A DNA stretch of 64,000 bases. It comes from Mycolicibacterium nivoides (lineage in GTDB: Bacteria > Actinomycetota > Actinomycetes > Mycobacteriales > Mycobacteriaceae). The translations under genes and the position numbers were made by a program. Of the stretch, positions 8,455-15,453 are shown piece after piece (the first letter of the stretch is position 1; each line of letters starts with the position of its first letter). The notes under the pieces are model-generated. The model did not search any database. It was not told where the DNA came from and saw only the letters and a list, made by a program, of their open reading frames with translations. The DNA lies in contig NZ_CP034072.1 in the NCBI RefSeq assembly GCF_003855255.1, positions 6,490,753-6,554,752 of the forward strand. Reading direction: 5' to 3'.

Positions 8455-9132
8455 CTAGGCCTTTTCCTCGATGTCGACACCGAGCGGAGACTCGTTGCGG
8501 GTCACCTCGTCGCGGATCAGCCCACGCAGCAGCGCGGTGCTGAACTCGACGGCGATCTCCTGGGCGCTCCGTCTGCCGTGCGGTCGCAGCCAGCGGTAGG
8601 AGCCCAGCGTCATCCCGATGTAGCCGAGGGCCAGGACATGCGAATCGCAGTCGTAGAACTCGCCGCTGGCGATGCCGCGGTCGATCACGTCGCGGACATG
8701 CTCGTAGACCTGGGTCTCAGCGCGCCGGATGTAGGCCACCTGCTCCTCGGTGAACCATTCCGCGATGTAGGGGCCTTCCTGGAAATAGACCGCGGCGCGC
8801 TCCAGGTCGCCGGCGATCCCGACCAGCAGTCGCCGGGTGAAGTTGTAGATGGTCTCCCGTGCCGAGGCGGTGGGGTCGTCGTGGAGGGCCTCGACGGTGA
8901 AGTCCGCGGTGCTCTTGTAGATGTCGTAGAGGATCAGCGACTTGCTCGAGTAGTAGTGGTAGACCGTGGCCTTGTTCAGGCCGACAGCCTCGGCGACATC
9001 GTCCATCCGGGTGCCGTGATAGCCGCGGGCGGCGAACAGCTTGGCCGCGACGGTCAGGAGCTCGTCGCGGCGGGACGTCCCGTTGGCAGCCGCGCCTCCG
9101 CGGCCCCGGCCGCCCTCTGCATCGGATGACAT
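8455..9132 (-). CDS. TetR-family regulator
   Basis: Transcriptional repressor of 225 residues. The helix-turn-helix lies at about 20-65 (RRDELLTVAAKLFAARGYHGT, MDDVAEAVGLNKATVYHYYSSK). A C-terminal ligand domain follows. The C-terminal half (QEGPYIAEWF, YIRRAETQVYEHVRDVIDRGI) resembles the KstR2-like branch that senses CoA thioesters, by inference only. It leads an operon with the SDR gene. A short Gly/Ala-rich tail precedes the domain, so the exact start is uncertain. Confidence 0.85.
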   Translation of the reverse strand: MSSDAEGGRGRGGAAANGTSRRDELLTVAAKLFAARGYHGTRMDDVAEAVGLNKATVYHYYSSKSLILYDIYKSTADFTVEALHDDPTASARETIYNFTRRLLVGIAGDLERAAVYFQEGPYIAEWFTEEQVAYIRRAETQVYEHVRDVIDRGIASGEFYDCDSHVLALGYIGMTLGSYRWLRPHGRRSAQEIAVEFSTALLRGLIRDEVTRNESPLGVDIEEKA

Positions 9133-9178
9133 AGCACACTCACTATCAGCATCGCCCGGACCTTGCCCAGGAAATCAA

Positions 9179-9194
9179 TCAACTAGATGGTTGA
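9179..9194. promoter_or_regulatory. Inverted repeat TCAAC-N6-GTTGA upstream of the TetR-SDR operon
   Basis: Perfect 5-bp arms separated by six bases lie 47 bases upstream of the TetR start codon. This is the expected place for autoregulation by the TetR protein, so it is a candidate operator. Confidence 0.5.
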
Positions 9195-9258
9195 AGAGTG
9201 TAGGCAATTCTCTTCGCGGCCCTGTTCCGGCCTTGCCCAGTGCGTCTAGACTCCGGGC

Positions 9259-9369
9259 ATGGATCCGAATCCTGACTACGACCTCAGCGACGAGAGCGAC
9301 TTCTTCTTTCCGTGGCTGGCCTGGGGTCTGCGCGGCGTCTACCCGCCGCCGGCCTACCCCCCGGTGTAA
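9259..9369 (+). CDS. Candidate small protein (36 aa), leaderless
   Basis: A 36-residue open frame rich in acidic, aromatic and proline residues, ending in a YPPPAYPPV-like tail. Support for expression: a TAGACT -10 box at 9245-9250 ends eight bases before the ATG, the spacing of a mycobacterial leaderless start. The frame exactly fills the gap to the stop codon of the convergent CGNR gene (9370). I recognise no family. Acidic head and proline-rich tail suggest a protein-binding peptide, but that is a guess. Confidence 0.45.
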   Translation: MDPNPDYDLSDESDFFFPWLAWGLRGVYPPPAYPPV

Positions 9370-9897
9370 TCAGGACTGTTCGTCAGTCTTCGCAGTCCTG
9401 GCGCGCTGGTGATGCCGGCGCGCCTTCATGCGGTTTCCGCAGGTAGCCATCGAACACCAGCGAGCGGTGTTCGGCTTGCTGCGATCGATCAGGAACAGCC
9501 GGCAGTCCGGATTACCGCACGCGCGTAGCCGCCCCGGACTCACGACCCGCAGCGCGTCCCAGGCCAGGATGGCCCGCACGGCACTGCGCCTCGTGTCATC
9601 GGTATCGAGTTCCCACCTCACGCCGCCCGTTGTGGCGCGGACCCGCAGTCCCACCTCATTGAGATGCGGCTCCAACGCGGCTGCCGACTCGGCCCCGCGG
9701 ACTACCGCCTGGAGCACGTTCCTGGCCTCGACCAGCTCCGCCAGTTCGGCCTCGGTCGCCCCGTGCTCGCGCAGCCAGGTCGACGCCTGCGCGCCATCCG
9801 CGAGTATGTCGCGCTGCCTTCCCTCGACCACCGGCGTGGTGTTGAGCAGATCCAGCAGCAGGGCCGCGTCCCGCAGGCCCACCTCAACGAGCTCCAT
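9370..9897 (-). CDS. CGNR zinc-finger (ABATE) regulator
   Basis: A 175-residue protein with an N-terminal stress-response (ABATE/DUF1470) domain and a C-terminal CGNR zinc finger. The zinc ligands are visible as CGNPDCRLFLIDRS and WCSMATCGNRMKARRH. The family contains DNA-binding regulators. The frame is open to 9951, but ATG 9897 follows a clear GGAGG and starts the domain (MELVEVGL). It is divergent from the alpha/beta hydrolase and probably controls it. Confidence 0.86.
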   Translation of the reverse strand: MELVEVGLRDAALLLDLLNTTPVVEGRQRDILADGAQASTWLREHGATEAELAELVEARNVLQAVVRGAESAAALEPHLNEVGLRVRATTGGVRWELDTDDTRRSAVRAILAWDALRVVSPGRLRACGNPDCRLFLIDRSKPNTARWCSMATCGNRMKARRHHQRARTAKTDEQS

Positions 9898-9917
9898 TTC
9901 TAACCTCCAAACAACTA

Positions 9918-9969
9918 TTGACAGGTTATGGCGTCCGGCGTTAGATGTCACTAACCACTAAAACTAGTT
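9918..9969 (+). promoter_or_regulatory. Promoter and operators for the Asp-nucleophile hydrolase gene
   Basis: TTGACA (9918-9923), a 17-base spacer and TTAGAT (9941-9946) form a near-consensus promoter reading into the hydrolase. An inverted repeat GTTAG-N6-CTAAC (9940-9955) covers the -10 box, and a palindrome AACTAGTT (9962-9969) lies just downstream. These are good positions for repression by the divergent CGNR regulator. Confidence 0.6.
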
Positions 9970-9982
9970 AAAGGAGTTAGCC

Positions 9983-10843
9983 ATGACGGTTCACCATCGC
10001 TACGCCACCGTCGACGGTCAGCGGCTGTTCTACCGCGAGGCAGGTGCGCCGGACGCACCGGCGATCGTGCTACTGCACGGCTTCCCGACGAGCTCGTACA
10101 TGTTCCGCGACCTCATCCCCCGGTTGGCCGAGCGCTACCACGTCATCGCACCCGATCACCTGGGCTACGGACACTCCGATGCACCGGCGACCGACGAGTT
10201 CGACTACACCTTCGACGCGCTGGCCGACCTGACCGACGGCCTGCTGAACCAACTCGGGGTGTCGCGTTACGCGATCTACGTCCAGGACTACGGCGCCCCG
10301 ATCGGCTGGCGACTGGCACTGCGGCATCCGGAAGCCATCACCGCGATCGTTAGCCAGAACGGCAACGGCTATGACGAGGGCTTCGTCGAGAGCTTCTGGA
10401 CCGGGGTGTGGGCCTACCAGCGCGAGCAGACCCCCGAGACCGAGGCGGGAGTTCGGACCGCATTGAGCGTCGACGGCATCAAATGGCAGTACCTGACCGG
10501 GGTTTCCGACGAGAGCCTGGTCAACCCCGACACCTGGGTGCACGACGCGGCGATGGTGGCCCGGCCCGGTAATGATCTGGTGCAGCTCAAGCTGTTCCGG
10601 GACTACGCGACCAATGCCCCGTTGTACCCGGCGCTGCACGAGTACCTGCGCACCAGTGCGGTTCCCGTACTTGCCGTCTGGGGCAAGGGCGATCCCATCT
10701 TCGGCCCCGACGGTGCCCGGGCCTTCGGCAAGGACGCGGTCGACGCCGAGATCCACCTGCTCGACGGCGGGCACTTCCTGCTGGAGACCCATCTCGACGA
10801 GGTCGCGAGCCTGATCGACGGGTTCCTGCAACGACGAGCCTGA
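9983..10843 (+). CDS. Alpha/beta hydrolase, epoxide hydrolase or haloalkane dehalogenase type
   Basis: Cytoplasmic alpha/beta hydrolase of 286 residues. The oxyanion region is LLHGFPTSSYMF. The nucleophile elbow reads VQDYGAPIGW, so the nucleophile is Asp rather than Ser. This marks epoxide hydrolases and haloalkane/fluoroacetate dehalogenases instead of esterases. The catalytic His is in LLDGGHFLLET. Sequence alone does not separate the two activities. The start has an AAAGGAG ribosome-binding site. The gene is probably induced through the divergent CGNR regulator. Confidence 0.85.
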   Translation: MTVHHRYATVDGQRLFYREAGAPDAPAIVLLHGFPTSSYMFRDLIPRLAERYHVIAPDHLGYGHSDAPATDEFDYTFDALADLTDGLLNQLGVSRYAIYVQDYGAPIGWRLALRHPEAITAIVSQNGNGYDEGFVESFWTGVWAYQREQTPETEAGVRTALSVDGIKWQYLTGVSDESLVNPDTWVHDAAMVARPGNDLVQLKLFRDYATNAPLYPALHEYLRTSAVPVLAVWGKGDPIFGPDGARAFGKDAVDAEIHLLDGGHFLLETHLDEVASLIDGFLQRRA

Positions 10844-10847
10844 CGCG

Positions 10848-10900
10848 AAAGTGACGCCATGGTCGTTGCCCGTGAGGGTTTACGACCATGGCGTCACTTT
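10848..10900. terminator. Perfect 19-bp inverted repeat after the hydrolase gene
   Basis: Arms 10848-10866 and 10882-10900 are exact complements around a 15-base loop, beginning five bases after the hydrolase stop codon. No U-tract follows. A bidirectional terminator is the simplest reading, as the ABC operon converges from the other side. The perfect arms could also extrude as a cruciform or bind a protein. Confidence 0.6.
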
Positions 10901-10910
10901 GGGCGCGTAG

Positions 10911-11023
10911 GGCTACGCCGCTGCAGTCCAACTCGCGGCTACGCCGCTCCAGTCCAACTCGCGGCTACGCCACTCCAGTCCAACTCGCGGCTACGCCACT
11001 CCAGTCCAACTCGCGGCTACGCC
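10911..11023. repeat. 26-bp tandem repeat (four copies plus a partial)
   Basis: Copies start at 10911, 10937, 10963 and 10989, with a nine-base partial copy at 11015. Each has the form GGCTACGCC(g/a)CT.. then CAGTCCAACTCGC, with one or two differences between copies. The array runs into the last codons and stop of the ABC ATPase gene (stop at 11017-11019), so it may have grown by slippage from the 3' end of that gene. Copy number is likely to vary between strains. Confidence 0.9.
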
Positions 11024-11805
11024 GCGGCGAGCTTCACGGCCTCACTCACATCCGTCCGCAACTTCAAGTACTCCGGCGAGCGGCGCAGTTCGTGCGCGTC
11101 GACACCGGCACGCGGCAGTTCCACCGGCAGGTCCAGGGCGATCTTCCCGGGCCGCCGGGTCAGCACCACGATCCGTGACCCCAGGAACGCGGCCTCGTCG
11201 GCACTGTGCGTCACGAAAACCGTTGTGCGGCCGGACTCCGCACTCACCTGGCGGACATCCTCCTGCAGCCGTTCACGGGTGAGCGCATCCAACGCCGCGA
11301 ACGGCTCGTCCAACAGGAACAGCGGGGTCTCGGCGGCCAGCGCCCGCGCGATCGCGACGCGCTGCTGCTGCCCGCCGCTGATCTCCCAGATCCTGCGTTT
11401 GGCAGTGCCTTCCAGGCCCACGCGCTCCAGCAGTTCCTCGCGCCTCTCGGCCCGCCGCTCACGAGGCACGTTGGCGTACTTGAGCGCCAGGTCCACGTTG
11501 CCGCCGACGGTGCGCCAGGGAAACAGCCGCGGCTGCTGGAAGACCACGCCCGAGGTGACCCCGGGCGTCGGGCGGGAACCGGACACCTCGACCTCGCCCT
11601 CGGACGGGGTCTCGAAGCCGGCGATCAGACGCAGCAGTGTGCTCTTGCCGCACCCCGATGCCCCCACCAGGACCAGGAACGAGCCGGGTTCGACGTCGAG
11701 ATCCACCGGGCCGAGCGCGGTCACCTCCTCAGAGCCGCGCCCATAACGATGGGCGACGTTGCGGATCTTCAGCGCGCCGGAGGCGTCACTACTTGACGAT
11801 GACAT
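11017..11805 (-). CDS. ABC transporter ATPase, TauB/SsuB-like
   Basis: ATP-binding subunit of 262 residues for an aliphatic sulfonate/taurine/nitrate-type importer. Walker A is GASGCGKS, the Q-loop region reads FQQPRLFPWRTV, the signature is ISGGQQQR, Walker B is LFLLDEP and the switch His is in VTHSADEA. It is the last gene of a permease/binding-protein/ATPase operon and overlaps the binding-protein gene by 17 bases. The frame extends to 11937, but ATG 11805 gives the normal length. Confidence 0.9.
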   Translation of the reverse strand: MSSSSSDASGALKIRNVAHRYGRGSEEVTALGPVDLDVEPGSFLVLVGASGCGKSTLLRLIAGFETPSEGEVEVSGSRPTPGVTSGVVFQQPRLFPWRTVGGNVDLALKYANVPRERRAERREELLERVGLEGTAKRRIWEISGGQQQRVAIARALAAETPLFLLDEPFAALDALTRERLQEDVRQVSAESGRTTVFVTHSADEAAFLGSRIVVLTRRPGKIALDLPVELPRAGVDAHELRRSPEYLKLRTDVSEAVKLAAA

Positions 11806-12826
11806 CCGGCAACCCCTTCGTATAGATCGCGTCCTTGAAGGTCTGCAGCGGCGCGGCCTCGGGGATCTGCTTCTGATCGGCCAGGAACTGCGACGCGCTC
11901 TGCAGATTGGCGGCGATGTTGCCCGGTGCGCCGTCACTACCCAGCCACTCGGGGGAGGCCACCTCAGCAGGCGTCAGGTAGACACCCTGCTTCAGTTGCC
12001 CGGCAACATCTTCCGGGCTGAGCCCGACCTCGGCCGCGATCGCCTTGGCCGCGGCCTGCGGGTCATCTTTGATGACGTTCAGCGCGCGGGCCTGCTGCTT
12101 GCGCCAGATGTCGACCACCTCTGGATGCGCGGTGGAGAACTCGTCGGACACCGCGGCAAGATCCAGCGTGGGCTTGCCGTCCTTGGCCAACTGCCGGCTG
12201 GTGATCAGATCCTTGCCGGTCTTACGGAGTTGGTCCAGCGTGGGCAGCCAGCTGTAGGCCGCGGCGATGTCGCCGCGCTCCCAGGCCGCGAGAATGGCCT
12301 GCGGCTGCAGGTCGATCAGCTGAACATCACTGGGAGACAGCCCATTCTGAGCCAGCGCGGCCAGCAGGCTGTAGTGCGCGGTGGACGCGAACGGGGTGGC
12401 GATCCGCTTGCCCCGCAGGTCGGCGATCGAGTTGACGCCGGCGCCGTCACGGGCCACCAGGGCCTCGTTGTCACCGGCCACGTCGAGCACGAACGCCACC
12501 TTGTACGGAATGTTCAGCGGGGCCGACAAACCGCGGGCCACCGGACTCGAGCCCAGCGCACCGAAGTCCAGTTCCTTGGCGATGAACGCGGTGTTGACGT
12601 CGGCCCCGGAATCGAACTTGGTCCACTTGATGTTGTAGTCGGGCAGCGCCTCTTCGAGCCACTTGTTGTTCTTGACGATCAGGTCCCCACTCGGAAAGGA
12701 CTGGTAGCCAAGGCGAATGGTGGGCTTCTCGGAGCTTCCCCCGGAGTGGTCGACCGCGCAGGCCGACAGCCCGAACGTCGCGGCGGCCACTGCCACCGAC
12801 GCGGCGAACAGCGCCTTGATTCTCAT
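11789..12826 (-). CDS. ABC transporter substrate-binding lipoprotein, TauA/SsuA-like
   Basis: Periplasmic-type solute-binding protein of 345 residues anchored as a lipoprotein: signal peptide with lipobox LSAC, Cys at 23. It has the NMT1/TauA-like fold (IRLGYQSFPSGDLIVKNNKW, DFGALGSSPVARG, GKRIATPFASTAHY). The family carries taurine, alkanesulfonates, nitrate or thiamine precursors. The exact ligand is not readable. It overlaps the permease gene by four bases (ATGA), indicating coupled translation. Confidence 0.9.
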   Translation of the reverse strand: MRIKALFAASVAVAAATFGLSACAVDHSGGSSEKPTIRLGYQSFPSGDLIVKNNKWLEEALPDYNIKWTKFDSGADVNTAFIAKELDFGALGSSPVARGLSAPLNIPYKVAFVLDVAGDNEALVARDGAGVNSIADLRGKRIATPFASTAHYSLLAALAQNGLSPSDVQLIDLQPQAILAAWERGDIAAAYSWLPTLDQLRKTGKDLITSRQLAKDGKPTLDLAAVSDEFSTAHPEVVDIWRKQQARALNVIKDDPQAAAKAIAAEVGLSPEDVAGQLKQGVYLTPAEVASPEWLGSDGAPGNIAANLQSASQFLADQKQIPEAAPLQTFKDAIYTKGLPDVIVK

Positions 12827-13686
12827 ATTTTTCCTCTCCAGGGAACAGCGCGCCGCTCCACGGCACGCAAGCCTCCATCGATCACCAGGCCGGAGATCCC
12901 GATGGCGAAGATCCCCACCAATACGACCGGTGTGTTGTTGTAATTGCTTGCGTCCTTGACCAATCCGCCGATGCCGGGGATGCCGTTGAACAGTTCGGCG
13001 GCCACCACCGACGAATACGCCATGCCGACCGCCAGCCGGATTCCGGTGAAGGTCTCCGGCAGCGCCGAGGGCACCACGACGTCACGGATGACCTGCGCCC
13101 GACTGGCCCCCAGCGCCCGGGCCGCCTCCTGCAGTCCGACGGGTGCGGCGACGACGGCCGCGGTGGTGGCCACGGCGGCCGGCGGCAGGGCCGCCAGCGC
13201 AAGCAGCGTGATCTTGGGCGCCTCGTCGATGCCCAGCCAGATCACCAGCAGGAAGAAGTACGCCAGCGGCGGCAGGGCACGCAGGAACGTCAGCCACGGC
13301 TCGAGCACGCTGCGCAGCCATCCGACCGAACCCATGAGCAGGCCGAGTGCGACGCCGACGACCACGCCGATGACCACACCGGCCAGGACACGGCGCAGCG
13401 TCATGTAGAGGTGTTCGTAGAGCAGATACCCCGCGTAGCCGCGGGCCCCGTCATGCGTGGTGGATACGTCGACGAACGCGCGCCAGACCGTCGACGGATA
13501 GGGAACGAACGTCTGATTCCAAATCTCGGCCCAGGCAACGGCCTGCCATACCGCGAAGAACACCACGACCGACAGCAGCGGCAATGCGGACCTGGTCAGC
13601 AGGGTGCGCCAGCGGTTCGACGGCGCAACGGGACGTGGCGGGCCGGCTTCGGCCTCGCTGGGAACGATGTCGACGAACACAGACAC
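12823..13686 (-). CDS. ABC transporter permease, TauC/SsuC-like
   Basis: Inner-membrane permease of 287 residues with about six hydrophobic segments and the EAA loop EAARALGASRAQVIRDVVVP that docks to the ATPase. It is the first gene of the three-gene importer operon. The promoter region is shared with the divergent TetR/oleate hydratase operon (13687-13905). Confidence 0.9.
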   Translation of the reverse strand: MSVFVDIVPSEAEAGPPRPVAPSNRWRTLLTRSALPLLSVVVFFAVWQAVAWAEIWNQTFVPYPSTVWRAFVDVSTTHDGARGYAGYLLYEHLYMTLRRVLAGVVIGVVVGVALGLLMGSVGWLRSVLEPWLTFLRALPPLAYFFLLVIWLGIDEAPKITLLALAALPPAAVATTAAVVAAPVGLQEAARALGASRAQVIRDVVVPSALPETFTGIRLAVGMAYSSVVAAELFNGIPGIGGLVKDASNYNNTPVVLVGIFAIGISGLVIDGGLRAVERRAVPWRGKI

Positions 13687-13840
13687 TGTGGGCAGCTTTC
13701 TGTTGCTGAAGGCAGGAGGTGGCGATTGGCTTCAGCGACAACAGCAACCGGGCAGCGTTCCGTTCACCCGGGTATTGCTACCGGCGGGCGCGGCCGCGGT
13801 GAAGGTCTGAAATCGAGGTGAGTTTATTTGCCACCCGAAG

Positions 13841-13888
13841 TTGACGCTCTGAAGCGTTAGTGAGTACGCTCATTAATGAGCACACTCA
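13841..13888 (+). promoter_or_regulatory. Promoter with 28-bp near-perfect palindrome (TetR operator)
   Basis: TTGACG (13841-13846), an 18-base spacer and TACGCT (13865-13870) form a promoter reading into the TetR gene. The -10 lies within a 28-bp palindrome (13861-13888) with only two mismatched pairs, whose core GCTCATTAATGAGC (13868-13881) is perfect. It can be read as two overlapping TGAGT/ACTCA sites, which fits two TetR dimers and autoregulation. Confidence 0.7.
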
Positions 13889-13905
13889 TTAGCGAGGTGA
13901 ACACG

Positions 13906-14583
13906 ATGCCCGAGGCGACCCGACAGCGGACCGGGCGGTCGACAGGCCGACGGACCCGCAACATGCACGACAAGCAACAGCGGATCTTCGCCGCAGCGCG
14001 TTCACTCTTCGAGGCGCACGGGTTCGAGGCGGTCACCGTGGCTCAGATCGCCGACACCGCCGATGTCGCCGCCGGCACCTTGTTCAGGTACGCGTCATCG
14101 AAAGCCGAGCTCCTGCTGATGGTCTACAACGACCAGTTCCGGCAGGCGATCGAGACCGGTATGCGCAACGCGGCCGATATCGACGATCCGAGCGCCGCTG
14201 TGTTCGCGATGGTGGCACCCGTCATCACCGAGGCCGCACGTCAGCCGGACAACGCGACGGCTTACCAACGCGAATTGCTGTTCGGCGCCCCCACCGAGCG
14301 TTTCCGCGCCGAAGGCCTCGCGCACGTCAAAAGGCTCGAAGATGCGATCGCCGCCCGCCTGACGCACTGCCGTGCAGCGGATCCGGCCACCGACACCGAG
14401 TTGCAGGCCAACGCCGACCGCGCCGCCAGAAGCGTCTTCGCGGCCCTGCATCTGCTGGTGGTCCAGCCGTCGACCGGCATGAAGTGGGGCGCCGACGGTG
14501 CTCACGAACTGCTCCAGCAGATCAACCAGATCGTGCTGGGGTTCCTGGCATCCACAACACCACGAGAAGGAGAAACATCGTGA
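13906..14583 (+). CDS. TetR-family regulator of the oleate hydratase operon
   Basis: Repressor of 225 residues. HTH at about 25-75 (KQQRIFAAARSLFEAHGFEAVT, VAQIADTADVAAGTLFRYASSK). ATG 13906 is preceded by GAGGTG at good spacing. ATG 13876 lies five bases after the -10 box and could start a leaderless form with ten extra residues. Its stop overlaps the next start (GTGA), so it is co-translated with the dehydrogenase and oleate hydratase. The ligand is probably an unsaturated or hydroxy fatty acid or its CoA ester, by context. Confidence 0.86.
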   Translation: MPEATRQRTGRSTGRRTRNMHDKQQRIFAAARSLFEAHGFEAVTVAQIADTADVAAGTLFRYASSKAELLLMVYNDQFRQAIETGMRNAADIDDPSAAVFAMVAPVITEAARQPDNATAYQRELLFGAPTERFRAEGLAHVKRLEDAIAARLTHCRAADPATDTELQANADRAARSVFAALHLLVVQPSTGMKWGADGAHELLQQINQIVLGFLASTTPREGETS

Positions 14584-15437
14584 CCGACTCCATCAAGACG
14601 GTGACCGTGCTCGGCACCGGAGTGCTCGGTTCCCAGATCGCGTTCCAGTCCGCGTTCAAGGGCTTCACCGTCACGGCCTACGACATCAACGACAAGGTTC
14701 TCGAGACGGCCAAGGACCGCTTCCAGAAGCTGGCCGAAACCTACGCCAACGAGGTACCCGATGCCCGTGACGGCAAGGCCCAGGAAGCACTGAACCGGCT
14801 CACACTCACCTCCGATCTCGCCGCGGCCGTGGCCGACGCCGACCTGGTCATCGAGGCGATCCCCGAGATCCTCGATCTCAAGCGGGAGACCTACCAGAAG
14901 CTCGGTGAACTCGCGCCGGCCAAGACGATCTTCGCCACCAATTCCTCGACACTGCTGCCCAGTGACCTCAAGGATTCCACCGGCCGGCCCGACAAGTTTC
15001 TGGCGCTGCACTTCGCAAACCGTGTGTGGCAGTTCAACACCGCCGAGATCATGGGGACCACCGACACCGACCCGGCTGTTTTCGCCGAGGTGGTCGAGTT
15101 CGCCAAGGCCATCGGCATGGTGCCCATCGAACTGCACAAGGAGAAGGCCGGCTACGTCCTCAACTCCCTCCTGGTGCCGTTCCTCAACGCCGCCGCCGAA
15201 CTGGCCGCCGGCGGCTACGCCGACCCCAGCGCCGTCGACGACACCTGGCGGATCGCCACCGGCGCACCCGTCGGCCCGTTCCAGATCTACGACATCATCG
15301 GCCTGACCACGCCGTACAACATCATGGCCAACGGCGATGCCGAGGATCAGAAGCTCGCCGCATGGCTCAAAGAGAACTACATCGACAAAGGCAAGCTGGG
15401 CCTCGCCACCGGCGAGGGCTTCTACAAGTACAACTGA
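14580..15437 (+). CDS. 3-hydroxyacyl-CoA dehydrogenase
   Basis: NAD-dependent 3-hydroxyacyl-CoA dehydrogenase of 285 residues, related to 3-hydroxybutyryl-CoA dehydrogenase. The N-terminal Rossmann motif is VLGTGVLGSQIA. The catalytic His is in LHFANRVW, with NSS before it (ATNSSTLLPSDL). The C-terminal helical domain follows (KAGYVLNSLLVPFLNAAAEL). The GTG start overlaps the TetR stop by four bases, and GAGAAGGAGA upstream is a strong ribosome-binding site. Lying between a TetR gene and oleate hydratase, it probably oxidises hydroxyacyl products of unsaturated fatty-acid hydration. Confidence 0.9.
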   Translation: MTDSIKTVTVLGTGVLGSQIAFQSAFKGFTVTAYDINDKVLETAKDRFQKLAETYANEVPDARDGKAQEALNRLTLTSDLAAAVADADLVIEAIPEILDLKRETYQKLGELAPAKTIFATNSSTLLPSDLKDSTGRPDKFLALHFANRVWQFNTAEIMGTTDTDPAVFAEVVEFAKAIGMVPIELHKEKAGYVLNSLLVPFLNAAAELAAGGYADPSAVDDTWRIATGAPVGPFQIYDIIGLTTPYNIMANGDAEDQKLAAWLKENYIDKGKLGLATGEGFYKYN

Positions 15438-15453
15438 GGAGAAAGTGGGCGAG

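Noticed and set aside
10911..11023. The 26-bp repeat array as a CRISPR
   Set aside because: The units are directly adjacent with no unique spacers, number only four, and no cas gene is present. It is a simple tandem repeat.
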